A DNA stretch of 64,000 nucleotides from Calothrix sp. NIES-4105. Lineage in GTDB: Bacteria; Cyanobacteriota; Cyanobacteriia; Cyanobacteriales; Nostocaceae. Both the position numbers and the translations under genes were made by a program. Positions 8,540 to 16,586 of the stretch are shown here, piece after piece. The stretch lies in assembly GCF_002368415.1 (NCBI RefSeq), contig NZ_AP018290.1:10097717-10161716 (forward strand). The letters are read 5' to 3'. The notes beneath the pieces are model-generated. The model saw only the letters and a program-made list of their open reading frames with translations, ran no database searches and had not been told where the DNA came from. The first letter of the stretch is position 1, and each line of letters starts with the position of its first letter.

Positions 8540-8920
8540 GTAACAAATCAAACATTATTATTACTATAAACAATGTCTGATATATTCCTTCACACTTTTG
8601 TTAATATCTAACTGCATAAAAACTTTGGCTAGACATAATTATTATTGTCAATTTCGGAACCGAGGGAAATATCCTTCGTCGTTCCAAACTAGCATCAGTA
8701 AATTTAAAGTGAGCCTGGGAGCATTATTACTGTTGCTACTATTGACAAAAGTCAATAAATATGTAGATGCTTGGATTTGAAAAAATAGGCACCATTCTGA
8801 AATAACTTCTCTTGGATTTGTATATAAATTGCATGTAGGAATGCGGAAATGCATTGATAAACGCCAATGCTTTCATAGACATAATAAACGTATTTAGTTT
8901 TTCAATCGGGGGATTTAACA
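8540..8920. other. Intergenic region without recognised gene
   Basis: About 380 bp between mltA and the PIN gene. A 60-codon frame at 8598-8780 ends in a short leucine run but has no ribosome-binding site or homology I recognise. No clear hairpin or repeat was seen. Confidence 0.4.
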
Positions 8921-9367
8921 GTGATTGGGATATTAATTGATGCTGATTTAATACTTGAAGTATTGATGAACAGAAACCTGCTATTAGAAGATATAAGTGG
9001 ATTATTTGACCAAGCGCAACCCTTGATAAAAATGTATGTTACAGATTTTGGCTGGGAGAAAATATGCGCTTATGCAAGTAGATTTCAAAATTCACAAATA
9101 GCTCAAGTTGTGATTGATTGGTTGAAAGAAAAAATAGATGTTTGTGCTGTTGATAAAAATGTTCTTCACCAAGCTCGTTTATCACCAATTCAAGATTTTG
9201 AATCTGCTGTTGAATATACGTGTGCAATGTATCAAGAATTCTACGCAGTCGTAACTCATCGATACCAAGATTTTGTCACGGCACCTAACAAGTTTGCAAT
9301 TTGGTCTGTTTCTGACCTACAAATGCGAACATCACTTGAGGCACAGTTTCATACGACTGTCAATTAA
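8921..9367 (+). CDS. PIN-like domain protein
   Basis: 148-aa protein with the outline of a PIN ribonuclease. It has an N-terminal ILIDADLILEVLMNR with the first acidic residues, a central Glu/Asp helix, DFESAVEYTCA with the second acidic pair, then AVVTHRYQDF, the usual fourth strand ending in Asp. The GTG start at 8921 is preceded by GGGGGA. PIN proteins are often VapC-type toxins, but no small antitoxin gene lies next to it, so this may be one of the solitary cyanobacterial PIN proteins. Cytosolic; target unknown. Confidence 0.65.
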   Translation: MIGILIDADLILEVLMNRNLLLEDISGLFDQAQPLIKMYVTDFGWEKICAYASRFQNSQIAQVVIDWLKEKIDVCAVDKNVLHQARLSPIQDFESAVEYTCAMYQEFYAVVTHRYQDFVTAPNKFAIWSVSDLQMRTSLEAQFHTTVN

Positions 9368-9458
9368 GCGCGCAACTTAAAGATATTCTTGCTTGCTCCG
9401 GGACTTATCCCGGAATAAAATAGTTGGAATGCCTTGTGTGACAAGGGTTGTGGAAAAT

Positions 9459-9561
9459 GTGAACCGTGGTTCACAAATACATATCACATATTGGGACGGG
9501 GCAATCTTAAAGCCCATCCCACAAGATAATCTAATTAGCTTAAATGTGAACCGTGGTTCAC
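9459..9561. repeat. Two copies of palindrome GTGAACC-GT-GGTTCAC, flanking a hairpin
   Basis: Identical 26-bp copies (AAATGTGAACCGTGGTTCACAAATAC in two overlapping pieces) lie at 9456-9481 and 9543-9568. Each is centred on a perfect 16-bp palindrome. A variant palindrome GTGAACCATTGGTTCAC occurs at 19682-19698. Function unknown: dispersed repeat or operator. Confidence 0.7.
9491..9525. repeat. Dispersed hairpin, GGGATGGGC family (second copy)
   Basis: Stem GGGACGGGGC / GCCCATCCC with flanking TTG / CAAG, related in reverse orientation to 841-870. It sits between the two GTGAACC palindromes and may act as a bidirectional terminator between the converging genes. Confidence 0.55.
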
Positions 9562-9586
9562 AAATACAAAGAAATGATAATCACTT

Positions 9587-10078
9587 TTATTGCACGCTCA
9601 GGTCTAAAGTGTAATTCACCGTACCAGTACCACTAGTTTGTTGCGAAATGTTATTACCGGAACCTTGTACTTCTACGCTAACCGCAGCAGTTGATGGTGA
9701 ATATCGAGCCGAAATTTCTACTTTTTGCTGACCGACAGATAAATATGGAGATAAATTTAATTCAGTTGTGTTATCGTTCAAACGCTGAACTACTTTACCG
9801 TTAACGGATATTTCACCTTGTAACCGCGCGTGACTTGCATTTATTTTCAGAATTTGGGGTTGTTTCAAGTTTGTAGCACTTAAGTTTAAACTACTCCTTT
9901 GGATAGATGAAGAATTTGACTGTTCACTTGTGTTGGACGTGAATGTTTGTGTGCTACTAGTGTCTGAACTAGATGAACCAGATGAACTTACTTGGCTATA
10001 AGATAAATTGTTAGTGAATCCAGCAGTAAGACTGATGATAAACCCTATGCAGAGCGCATACAAAATTAAGTTTTGCAT
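9587..10078 (-). CDS. Secreted protein of unknown function, serine-rich linker
   Basis: 163 aa. An N-terminal hydrophobic stretch (LILYALCIGFIISLTAGF) looks like a signal peptide. Residues about 28-68 are Ser/Thr/Asn-rich and low in complexity, a likely flexible linker. The last 90 residues alternate polar and hydrophobic (LQGEISVNGKVVQRLN, VGQQKVEISARYSP, VNYTLDLSV), as in a small beta-sandwich. No family was recognised. It is the first of three secreted small proteins on this strand (with 10224-10574 and 10840-11184), which may share an extracellular role. Confidence 0.65.
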   Translation of the reverse strand: MQNLILYALCIGFIISLTAGFTNNLSYSQVSSSGSSSSDTSSTQTFTSNTSEQSNSSSIQRSSLNLSATNLKQPQILKINASHARLQGEISVNGKVVQRLNDNTTELNLSPYLSVGQQKVEISARYSPSTAAVSVEVQGSGNNISQQTSGTGTVNYTLDLSVQ

Positions 10079-10165
10079 ATTTTGATACCAACTATTATAA
10101 GTATTGGTGTGAATATAGAAACAAAACGGAAAGCCTGCTTTACGGGCTAAAAGTTTAAATTAATG

Positions 10166-10191
10166 TAGAGACGCAAATTGATCGCGTCTCA
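10166..10191. repeat. GTAGAGACG inverted repeat
   Basis: GTAGAGACGC-aaattgat-CGCGTCTC, an imperfect member of the GTAGAGAC...GTCTCTAC palindrome family also seen at 26247-26278 and 34586-34605. It lies between two convergently placed secreted-protein frames. Confidence 0.5.
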
Positions 10192-10223
10192 AAGCTTGTC
10201 TCCTGATGTGTGATTGTTTTGAA

Positions 10224-10574
10224 TTAGCTACAAATGGTTGTAGTACTTCTTGTATAAATTTGATTGCCACCTCTTGTGGAGTTACTGCGCTGTGTAACAT
10301 TGCGGCATTTCATTTGATTATTGACTTTTACTGCGCGCGTCCGACGATTTGTATTGATTCTATTGATTCTATTGATTCTATTGATTCTATTGACAGCCGG
10401 ATTTACAATTACTGGTGATACAGGCGCCGTTCTTATAAAAATGTCGCCATCCTCATCCAGGAACATTTGAACATTACTTGTTTGAATATTTAATTCACTA
10501 GCGTTTGCGTTAACAGCAGGTAATGTAACCATTGCTGTCAGGAAGAGCGAAAACATTAATATTCTTTTAGGCAT
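10224..10574 (-). CDS. Small secreted protein with Arg-Ile-Asn repeats
   Basis: 116 aa from the ATG at 10574, chosen because TGAGGA lies 8 bases upstream. The signal peptide MPKRILMFSLFLTAMVTLPAVNANAS is clear. The mature part contains four to five copies of the tripeptide RIN, encoded by the perfect 9-bp tandem repeat at 10354-10393, in a basic, Asn-rich stretch. Near the C-terminus are two cysteines (MKCRN and TTICS). Function unknown. The repeat tract could change copy number by slippage without breaking the frame. Confidence 0.6.
   Translation of the reverse strand: MPKRILMFSLFLTAMVTLPAVNANASELNIQTSNVQMFLDEDGDIFIRTAPVSPVIVNPAVNRINRINRINRINTNRRTRAVKVNNQMKCRNVTQRSNSTRGGNQIYTRSTTTICS
10354..10395. 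repeat. 9-bp tandem repeat ATTGATTCT, about 4.5 copies
   Basis: Four exact copies plus a partial one, within the secreted-protein gene at 10224-10574. The unit length is a multiple of 3, so each copy adds RIN to the protein. Confidence 0.9.
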
Positions 10575-10597
10575 GGCGTTCATCCTCAACTTATAAA

Positions 10598-10680
10598 TGA
10601 GTTATGAGTGCTTCCTTACTGAGTGCTGAGTATTACACACTAACTATACTCAGCACTCAGCACTTTTTACTCAGCACTTA
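10598..10680. repeat. Inverted repeat of GAGTGCTGAG / CTCAGCACTCAGCAC
   Basis: GAGTGC...GAGTGCTGAGTATT is answered by ACTCAGCACTCAGCAC and ACTCAGCACT further on, so the strand can fold into a long hairpin. It lies just upstream of the RIN-repeat protein and downstream of the 10840-11184 gene, and may act as a terminator for the latter or as a dispersed repeat. Confidence 0.5.
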
Positions 10681-10839
10681 GCGGTTATAATCAAAGCAGC
10701 AGCTAGAAAATATACATGTGTAGACTTTATTCTTCATCTGTTTTTTCTAGACCTAATTAGTTGTGTGTTACTGGTTTCGAGTTGCTTAACAACTCGATTA
10801 ACCAGCTTTTTAAGTTTTTTAATGAGCTATTTTATTCAA

Positions 10840-11184
10840 CTAGCGAAAATACGGGAAAGAGCAGTTAGCATTTTGTCTCTGGCTGGTAAGAGTTGAATTA
10901 GAAATACCGCTAACGTTACGGAAACCTACATTACCATTGCTTATATCTGTGTTTGCTGTGCTAGCTTGGGTTTGATTACCGGTTGCACAAAATAAATTGC
11001 TGTTTTTACGTTGGTGTTGGTCTGTGTAGGTGCTGCTATCAATACCGCTAACGCTACCTGTGCCAAAATTACCATTTGTAATTTGGGTTCTAGAATTACT
11101 GCGCTGAACTTGACCTTGTGCCAACGCAGCAGGCGCCATTGCAAGAGCAGCGACCATACCTAAAGCAAAAGATTTTTTCAACAT
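10840..11184 (-). CDS. Small secreted protein with internal duplication
   Basis: 114 aa. Signal peptide MLKKSFALGMVAALAMAPAALAQ with an AxA cleavage site. The mature part holds two copies of a module of about 25 residues, ITNGNFGTGSVSGIDSSTYT and ISNGNVGFRNVSGISNSTLT, each followed by a Gln/Asn-rich stretch. The Asn/Gln/Ser-rich repeats recall curli-like or adhesive secreted proteins, but the match is only in composition. Each module is followed by one cysteine. A poly-pyrimidine stretch and AGGTAT precede the ATG. Related in style, not clearly in sequence, to the two secreted proteins downstream. Confidence 0.65.
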   Translation of the reverse strand: MLKKSFALGMVAALAMAPAALAQGQVQRSNSRTQITNGNFGTGSVSGIDSSTYTDQHQRKNSNLFCATGNQTQASTANTDISNGNVGFRNVSGISNSTLTSQRQNANCSFPYFR

Positions 11185-11352
11185 ATTTTTATACCTTAGT
11201 TGTGTGTCATAAGGTTGCTTGTACCTCCTTCTCTATACTAAACAGTTTTAACCAAAGTTTTTTAGTCTGTCAAGTGTTTGGTTAAAAATTCTGGGCGTAA
11301 TTATTTTTTGGTGTTACGATAAACGACTATAAGTTTAGACCGTCGGAGTGCT

Positions 11353-11700
11353 GTGACTGTGAAACGCAAAGTAAAACCAAAAATAGCAATATTACGTGAG
11401 AGGGCTGGTTTGACTCAGTTAGAGTTATCACGTCTTGTCGGTGTTACCGAGAGTACGATTCAAAACTGGGAAAGCGGAAGGACTGGCGCTGATCATATCG
11501 AGCGTATAGTTAAATTTTGTAAAGCGCTTGACTGTCAGGTAGAGGATTTAATTGAGTATATAAGCGACTCTGAAGAAGAGAAGGTAGGAAAACCCAGTAC
11601 GCTGAGTGACATCCGTAATATTCTGGGTACTGAACAACCGACAGGCGCCCCTACTCAATCGCAAGAAAATGCAGTTGAGGTTCAAAGCGCTAGGGAATAG
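11353..11700 (+). CDS. XRE-family helix-turn-helix regulator
   Basis: 115 aa. Residues 8-65 form a classical Xre/Cro HTH: ILRERAGLTQLELSRLVGVTESTIQNWESGR with LTQLELSRLVGVTESTIQNWE as the helix-turn-helix, then IVKFCKALDCQVEDLIEY. The C-terminal 50 residues are acidic, polar and probably disordered. It starts at a GTG (11353, or 11359 two codons later) with GGAG upstream. No toxin gene is adjacent, so a plain transcription factor is more likely than an antitoxin. Target unknown. Confidence 0.8.
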   Translation: MTVKRKVKPKIAILRERAGLTQLELSRLVGVTESTIQNWESGRTGADHIERIVKFCKALDCQVEDLIEYISDSEEEKVGKPSTLSDIRNILGTEQPTGAPTQSQENAVEVQSARE

Positions 11701-11713
11701 ATGGGCAGTGGAT

Positions 11714-11803
11714 GATAAACGGATGTAACGGATAGTTAATTTTAAATAACAATATGCAGTTTGTAAAAAATATTTTATCCGTTACATTCGTTGTATCCGT
11801 TGC
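11714..11803. repeat. Inverted AACGGATGT element (full copy)
   Basis: The left arm ataaACGGATGTAACGGATA faces the right arm TATCCGTTACATTCGTTGTATCCGTTGC across about 40 bp of AT-rich loop. The structure matches the copy at 15993-16087 and the half-copy at 782-812. It sits between convergent genes, so it may serve as a terminator, but its arms suggest a small mobile repeat (MITE or REP type). Confidence 0.7.
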
Positions 11804-12465
11804 TAATAAAGATTATTAATAGTAACAAACTCATACCCTCGTTCTAGTAGTTTGGGTATTAAAGCTGCTGTGGTTTCGGCGACATCAATACCACCGAAGT
11901 AGCCATCATGCAGAACTATGATGGAGCCGTTTTGAACTTGGTTTAGTACACGTTGAATTACTGTGTTAACACCTGGTCGTACCCAGTCTTCAGGTACAAC
12001 GCTCCACATAATTGGACGATAGTCCCATTGTTTTAAGAGTTTTAAAGTATTGGGAGTAAAGAACCCATTTGGGGGTCTAACATCGCGGACAAGTTGCGGT
12101 GGTATATTACAGGCACTCTGGATAGCTGCTTGAGTTTTTTCTAAGCTGTGTTTGAGTTCTTGCGGCGAGAGCATAGGAAAATTTTGGTGGTCATAACCGT
12201 GTAAGCCTATCCAGTGGTTACGACTATGTACCTTGAATGCGGTTTGTGGCGCCTGTTGTACACATACACCTAACCAAAAGAAACTTGCAGGAATTTGATA
12301 ATGGTCTAATACAGCAAGTAGCTGTGGTGTGTATTGGGGGTGGGGGCCATCATCAAAGGTAAGAGCGATTTTCTTACAATTAGTATTACCCGTCCATAAA
12401 CAGTTCGGAAAACTAGGTTGGAGAACACGGTAAATTAAGGGATATAAAGGTGCAAATTGCAACAT
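11803..12465 (-). CDS. Polysaccharide deacetylase (NodB homology, CE4)
   Basis: 220 aa. Metal-dependent deacetylase of N-acetylated glycans. Motif 1 is IALTFDDGPHP with the catalytic and metal Asp pair, motif 2 is HGYDHQNF with both metal-binding His, motif 3 is RPPNGFF (Arg), and motif 5 is IIVLHDG. I take the ATG at 12465: upstream codons up to a TTG at 12561 run into a perfect hairpin at 12559-12603, and the N-terminus LAPLYPLIYRVLQPSFPNCLW fits cyanobacterial relatives better. No classical signal peptide, though the first 30 residues are hydrophobic. Possible roles are peptidoglycan or exopolysaccharide trimming. Confidence 0.88.
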   Translation of the reverse strand: MLQFAPLYPLIYRVLQPSFPNCLWTGNTNCKKIALTFDDGPHPQYTPQLLAVLDHYQIPASFFWLGVCVQQAPQTAFKVHSRNHWIGLHGYDHQNFPMLSPQELKHSLEKTQAAIQSACNIPPQLVRDVRPPNGFFTPNTLKLLKQWDYRPIMWSVVPEDWVRPGVNTVIQRVLNQVQNGSIIVLHDGYFGGIDVAETTAALIPKLLERGYEFVTINNLY

Positions 12466-12558
12466 TGAGTAAAAATAAAAAATCTTGCTGATTGGGAACT
12501 CTATTAATAGTTTAACAAAAATTTTTATATCCGTATGGCGACTTATTTCAGTACAATT

Positions 12559-12603
12559 CAAGTAAGATTCCCGACTTCTTTGAGAAGGCGGGAATCTTAC
12601 TTG
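12559..12603. repeat. Perfect 15-bp stem hairpin, ATTCCCG family
   Basis: CAAGTAAGATTCCCG and its exact complement enclose a 15-base loop. Related hairpins lie at 55434-55480 and 63487-63519. It lies in the divergent promoter region of the deacetylase and the cation ATPase, so it is not an ordinary terminator here. Confidence 0.75.
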
Positions 12604-12725
12604 AAAGGGTTAGATTTTTTTTAATAAGTTATTTAAAGATAATCCTGGCGAAGTAGTAAATACTTAAATTTATGCAGTAGACTAGAGAACTTGGAATTAA
12701 GTTAGTATTTTCACAACTGCATGAA

Positions 12726-15700
12726 ATGAACAAAAACTGTAACATCTCCCGGCGCCGTCAAGTTCCTATCGTCAAGGAAATAAACACAAAGGTAAAAGGG
12801 AGGGCTAGGTATAAAGTAAATGGTCTTCAGGGTTCGGATACTCTTAAGAAATACCTAGAGTTGAGATTGGAAGATCACAATGATATTAGTTGTGTTTCTG
12901 CCAACCCAGTCACAGGAAATATGCTGGTATTTTATAAACCAGCGCGCAGTTTATCGGGTCTTGCATCGCTGATTGAAAACTTGGTTTTTGATTACCAAAA
13001 AGAAAGTAAAAATTCTGTTGTTTTGGTAACAAAAGTCGATAAAGCTAAGAAAAAAGCCAAAAAAACGCGGTCTATAACCGATACGAAAGCGCAAGAGGTA
13101 GAACCTTGGCATTTACGTTCTGCTGACACGGTAATGCAATTGCAAACGTCAAATGTATTAGGTCTGTCAAGTGATTCTGCTGCTCGCAAACTCAAAAAAT
13201 ATGGTCTAAATACCCTACCGCAGTCAAAACCGCGTTCTGGGTTAAGTATGTTTGTTGACCAGTTTAAATCACTGCCTGTAGGATTGTTAGCAGTAGCAGC
13301 AGGGGTATCAGTCGCTACGGGTGGCTTACTTGATGCTGCTGTAATTATGGGAGTAGTGGTAATCAATGCAGGAATTGGTTTTGCCACTGAGAGCAATTCA
13401 GAAAAGATAATTCGTTCGCTTCAGAATATAGTTAAGCCTACAGCAGTAGTAATCCGCGACGGTAACAGCGGTGAAATTAGTGCTACTGAAATCGTCTTAG
13501 GCGATATTATAGTTCTCAAGCCTGGTAGTTATGTACCATCAGACGCGCGTTTAATTGAAGCAGAGCGTTTAAGTATTGATGAGTCAGCGTTGACAGGTGA
13601 AAGTATGCCTGTTAGTAAGTCTACTGTAACCCTGGAAGGTGAGAATGTAGCTTTGGGCGACCGGGTAAACATGGTTTACATGGGTACTTTGGTGACAGGG
13701 GGACAAGGAAGAGCGGTAGTTGTCGCGACGGGTAAATATACCGAGATGGGTAAAATTCAGGCGATGCTTGGTGAAGCTTCGACACCTGAAACCCCAATGG
13801 AAAAACAACTCGACCAAGCAGGAAGTCAGCTTGTTGTAATTAGCAGCGCCATTTGTGCTGTTGTATTCGGCATTGGTTTATTACGTGGCAATAGCGTACT
13901 GCAAATGCTTAAGTCAACAATTTCTTTGGCTGTAGCAGCAGTCCCAGAAGGACTACCAACAGTGGCAACTACTACCTTAGCGCTTGGTATAGCCAACATG
14001 CGGAAGCACAACGTATTAATTCGGCGCCTCGATGCGGTGGAAACGCTAGGTTCGGTACAAACTATCTGTATGGATAAAACTGGTACCATCACAGCTAACC
14101 GTATGACGGTTGTTGAGTTGTGTGCTGAGGGTAGATGTATTGATGTTGCTGACGACAAGTTGCGCGTGGGGAATGAGTCTATTAACCCTTATAGCAACGA
14201 GCAACTATTGAAGTTAATGCATGTGTTGGTGCTTTGTAACGAAAGCATTATTGAATTCGGAGAAGTTAAAAGCGAAAACAAAGAACAGAATTACACTGTA
14301 AAAGGTTCTTCCACAGAAAACGCGCTGATCGACTTAGCAATAAGTGCTGGGGTAAATGTAAATAGTCTGCGAGAAAATTACCCGTTGCAGAAAATCAGTC
14401 ACCGTTCGCAAGCGCGGAATTACATGGTGACGTTGCACAATACTCCTGACACCAATCAAAAACTCGTTGCAGTTAAAGGCAGTCCATCCGAAGTTTTAGC
14501 GCTGTGCAGTCAGCAACTCAAAAACGGGCAGCTTCAACCTTTAACCGATGCTGATAGACAGTTAATTGAAAACGATAATGAGGACATGGCAGGTAAAGCA
14601 CTGCGTGTTCTTGGAGTTGCTTATTTAATTCAAGAGTCAGATGAAATTAACACCGATAGTGAGTTAATTTGGTTGGGACTTGTTGGAATGGCAGACCCCA
14701 TCCGTAAAGGTGTGAAAGAATTGATGGGAGGTTTCCACTCTGCTGGTATCAGCACCGTGATGATTACTGGGGATCAAAGTCCAACGGCTTATGCTATTGG
14801 TAAAGAATTAAATCTTAGCCAAGGCAAACAATTAGAAATTCTCGACTCAACCCACCTCGAACAAGTTGACCCAGAAGTGGTAAAAGGGCTATGCGACCGA
14901 GTAAATGTTTTCGCGCGCATTAGTCCTGCAAACAAACTCCAAATTGTCCAAGCGCAACAAAGCGTAGGTAAAGTAGTAGCAATGACAGGAGATGGTATTA
15001 ACGATGCTCCTGCGCTCAAAGCTGCTAACGTCGGTATTGCAATGGGACATACTGGTACTGATGTTGCCCGTGAAGTTGCGGATATCATCCTCGAAGACGA
15101 CAACCTCGAAACCATGATTATAGCTGTTAGTCATGGACGTACAATCTACAACAACATCCGTAAATCGGTTCACTTCTTACTATCAACCAACACCAGTGAA
15201 ATCATGGTGATGCTCGCTGCTACTGCTGCTGGTATTGGCGAACCAATGACAGCTATGCAGTTACTATGGTTGAACTTAGTAACAGATATCTTCCCAGCAC
15301 TTGGACTGGCAATGGAAGCTCCAGAACCAGATGTATTACTGGCGCCACCTCGCGACCCATCTGAACCAATTATCAAAAATTCTGACTTCCGACGCATCGT
15401 TGGTGAGTCAGCAATAATGTCAGCAAGTGCATTGGGCGCCTATGGTTATGCTATCAACCGTTACGGTATCGGAGCTACAGCCAGCACCATCGGCTTTATG
15501 AGCTTAACAATGGCTCAGTTAATGTATGCTCTCAGTTGCCGTTCGCAAACCCACAGCATATTTAGCGGTAAGAAATTACCACAAAACAAATACCTAAATA
15601 TAGCTTTGGGTGGTTCGTTCGCGCTACAAATTGCTGCTGCAACCGTACCAGGTCTAAAAGGCTTGTTGCAAATCGCACCAATTAACCCTGTTGATATTGT

Positions 15701-15893
15701 GGTTATTGGCGCCAGTGCAGTGCTTCCGTTCTTGGTTAACGAAGGTCGTAAAGAATTTGTATCGCGTAATCGTAAAAACGAAGGCGAATATATTACAATC
15801 TTGCCTCACAGCAACGACAAGTCAAATTTTTCATACACACCAACCAAAGAACGCGAGTTTCAACCTACCGTTATCACTGTACCAAGTGTATAA
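12726..15893 (+). CDS. Cation-transporting P-type ATPase with N-terminal HMA-like domain
   Basis: 1055 aa inner membrane pump. Residues about 14-95 look like a cysteine-free HMA-type metal-binding fold (VKGRARYKVNGLQG, VSANPVTGNMLVFY). The pump follows: an N-terminal cation-ATPase segment (SDSAARKLKKYGLNTLP), the actuator loop with LTGES, PEGLP at about 407 in M4, the phosphorylation motif DKTGT with Asp450, KGSP nucleotide binding and TGDGINDAPALKAANVGIAMG at about 754. PEGLP is typical of P2-type (calcium-like) pumps and not of the CPC copper pumps, so the ion is probably Ca2+, Mn2+ or another hard cation. It has its own terminator at 15909-15934. Confidence 0.85.
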   Translation: MNKNCNISRRRQVPIVKEINTKVKGRARYKVNGLQGSDTLKKYLELRLEDHNDISCVSANPVTGNMLVFYKPARSLSGLASLIENLVFDYQKESKNSVVLVTKVDKAKKKAKKTRSITDTKAQEVEPWHLRSADTVMQLQTSNVLGLSSDSAARKLKKYGLNTLPQSKPRSGLSMFVDQFKSLPVGLLAVAAGVSVATGGLLDAAVIMGVVVINAGIGFATESNSEKIIRSLQNIVKPTAVVIRDGNSGEISATEIVLGDIIVLKPGSYVPSDARLIEAERLSIDESALTGESMPVSKSTVTLEGENVALGDRVNMVYMGTLVTGGQGRAVVVATGKYTEMGKIQAMLGEASTPETPMEKQLDQAGSQLVVISSAICAVVFGIGLLRGNSVLQMLKSTISLAVAAVPEGLPTVATTTLALGIANMRKHNVLIRRLDAVETLGSVQTICMDKTGTITANRMTVVELCAEGRCIDVADDKLRVGNESINPYSNEQLLKLMHVLVLCNESIIEFGEVKSENKEQNYTVKGSSTENALIDLAISAGVNVNSLRENYPLQKISHRSQARNYMVTLHNTPDTNQKLVAVKGSPSEVLALCSQQLKNGQLQPLTDADRQLIENDNEDMAGKALRVLGVAYLIQESDEINTDSELIWLGLVGMADPIRKGVKELMGGFHSAGISTVMITGDQSPTAYAIGKELNLSQGKQLEILDSTHLEQVDPEVVKGLCDRVNVFARISPANKLQIVQAQQSVGKVVAMTGDGINDAPALKAANVGIAMGHTGTDVAREVADIILEDDNLETMIIAVSHGRTIYNNIRKSVHFLLSTNTSEIMVMLAATAAGIGEPMTAMQLLWLNLVTDIFPALGLAMEAPEPDVLLAPPRDPSEPIIKNSDFRRIVGESAIMSASALGAYGYAINRYGIGATASTIGFMSLTMAQLMYALSCRSQTHSIFSGKKLPQNKYLNIALGGSFALQIAAATVPGLKGLLQIAPINPVDIVVIGASAVLPFLVNEGRKEFVSRNRKNEGEYITILPHSNDKSNFSYTPTKEREFQPTVITVPSV

Positions 15894-15908
15894 CGTTTAA
15901 ATTCATGT

Positions 15909-15934
15909 AGCACAGGCGCTTTGGCGCCTGTGCT
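15909..15934 (+). terminator. Hairpin terminator after the P-type ATPase
   Basis: AGCACAGGCGC-ttt-GGCGCCTGTGCT, an 11-bp GC-rich stem, 15 bases after the stop codon, followed by GTCTTTG. The tail is only moderately T-rich. One arm contains the GGCGCC motif. Confidence 0.7.
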
Positions 15935-15992
15935 GTCTTTGTATGTTCTTGCTTTTTACCACGCCCGACACAGAGTACACAGAGGTAAGGTT

Positions 15993-16087
15993 TGCAACGG
16001 ATATAGCGGATGTAACGGATGAATTATTCAAACAGCAACTTTTTAAGGCGCCTCTAAAACCAATTAACTATCCGCTACATCCGTTGC
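15993..16087. repeat. Inverted AACGGATGT element (full copy)
   Basis: GCAACGGATATAGCGGATGTAACGG faces AACTATCCGCTACATCCGTTGC, with a GGCGCC in the loop. It resembles the element at 11714-11803 at both ends. An ACACAGAGTACACAGAGG stretch, another cyanobacterial repeat, lies immediately to its left. Confidence 0.7.
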
Positions 16088-16186
16088 TAGCACTTGCATT
16101 TTAAATTCGCAATTTGCTAAGATATTTGAGATCAGCCCAAAGGAGAATCAATTTATGCTTACTTTGTCCGGGGAAAGTCCAAATAT

Positions 16187-16495
16187 ATGCGTATCATCAA
16201 GGAAATGGCGCTCAAGAAAGGTTACGAAAAGCACCCCAACGCTGAACCAGGTTTACGAGCATGGAAGAAGCTTGTAAAAGCGCAAGAATGGAATAGTTTC
16301 GCTGATGTAAAAGCTACTTCTCTTTTTAATCCTGACCAAGTAAAAAACTTCGTTGTTTTTAATATTGGAGGAAATCAATATAGGTTAATAACTTATATTG
16401 ACTATAGCAAACAAATAATATTTATTCGTCACTTTTTGACTCATGCTGAGTACGATGAAGAAAAATGGAAAGATGATCAATGGTTTGATAGTTAA
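16187..16495 (+). CDS. higB: HigB-type mRNA interferase toxin
   Basis: 102 aa RelE-superfamily toxin. MRIIKEMALKKGYEKHPNAE, LRAWKKLVKAQEWNSFADVKA, NFVVFNIGGNQYRLITYI and the C-terminal IRHFLTHAEYDEEKWKDD follow the HigB pattern, including the C-terminal His and the Tyr/Lys used for ribosome-dependent mRNA cleavage. It precedes its antitoxin, the reversed order that is characteristic of higBA. The ATG at 16187 has no strong ribosome-binding site, suiting low toxin expression. Confidence 0.88.
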   Translation: MRIIKEMALKKGYEKHPNAEPGLRAWKKLVKAQEWNSFADVKATSLFNPDQVKNFVVFNIGGNQYRLITYIDYSKQIIFIRHFLTHAEYDEEKWKDDQWFDS

Positions 16496-16527
16496 CATTA
16501 TTAAAAGCATTATTGTAGTAAAAAATA

Positions 16528-16550
16528 ATATCGGTCAGTGACCAATGTTA
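16528..16550. promoter_or_regulatory. Palindrome between higB and higA
   Basis: ATCGGTCAGTGACCAATG contains the inverted repeat GGTCA / TGACC. It lies in the 91-bp gap ahead of the antitoxin gene, a place where an internal promoter and operator for HigA would fit. Inference from position only. Confidence 0.3.
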
Positions 16551-16586
16551 GTAAAATAAGCAACCAATTATTATTGAAGTTATAAA

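Noticed and set aside
8598-8780. 60-codon frame with a leucine run
   Set aside because: No start signal or similarity; likely chance frame in an AT-rich gap.
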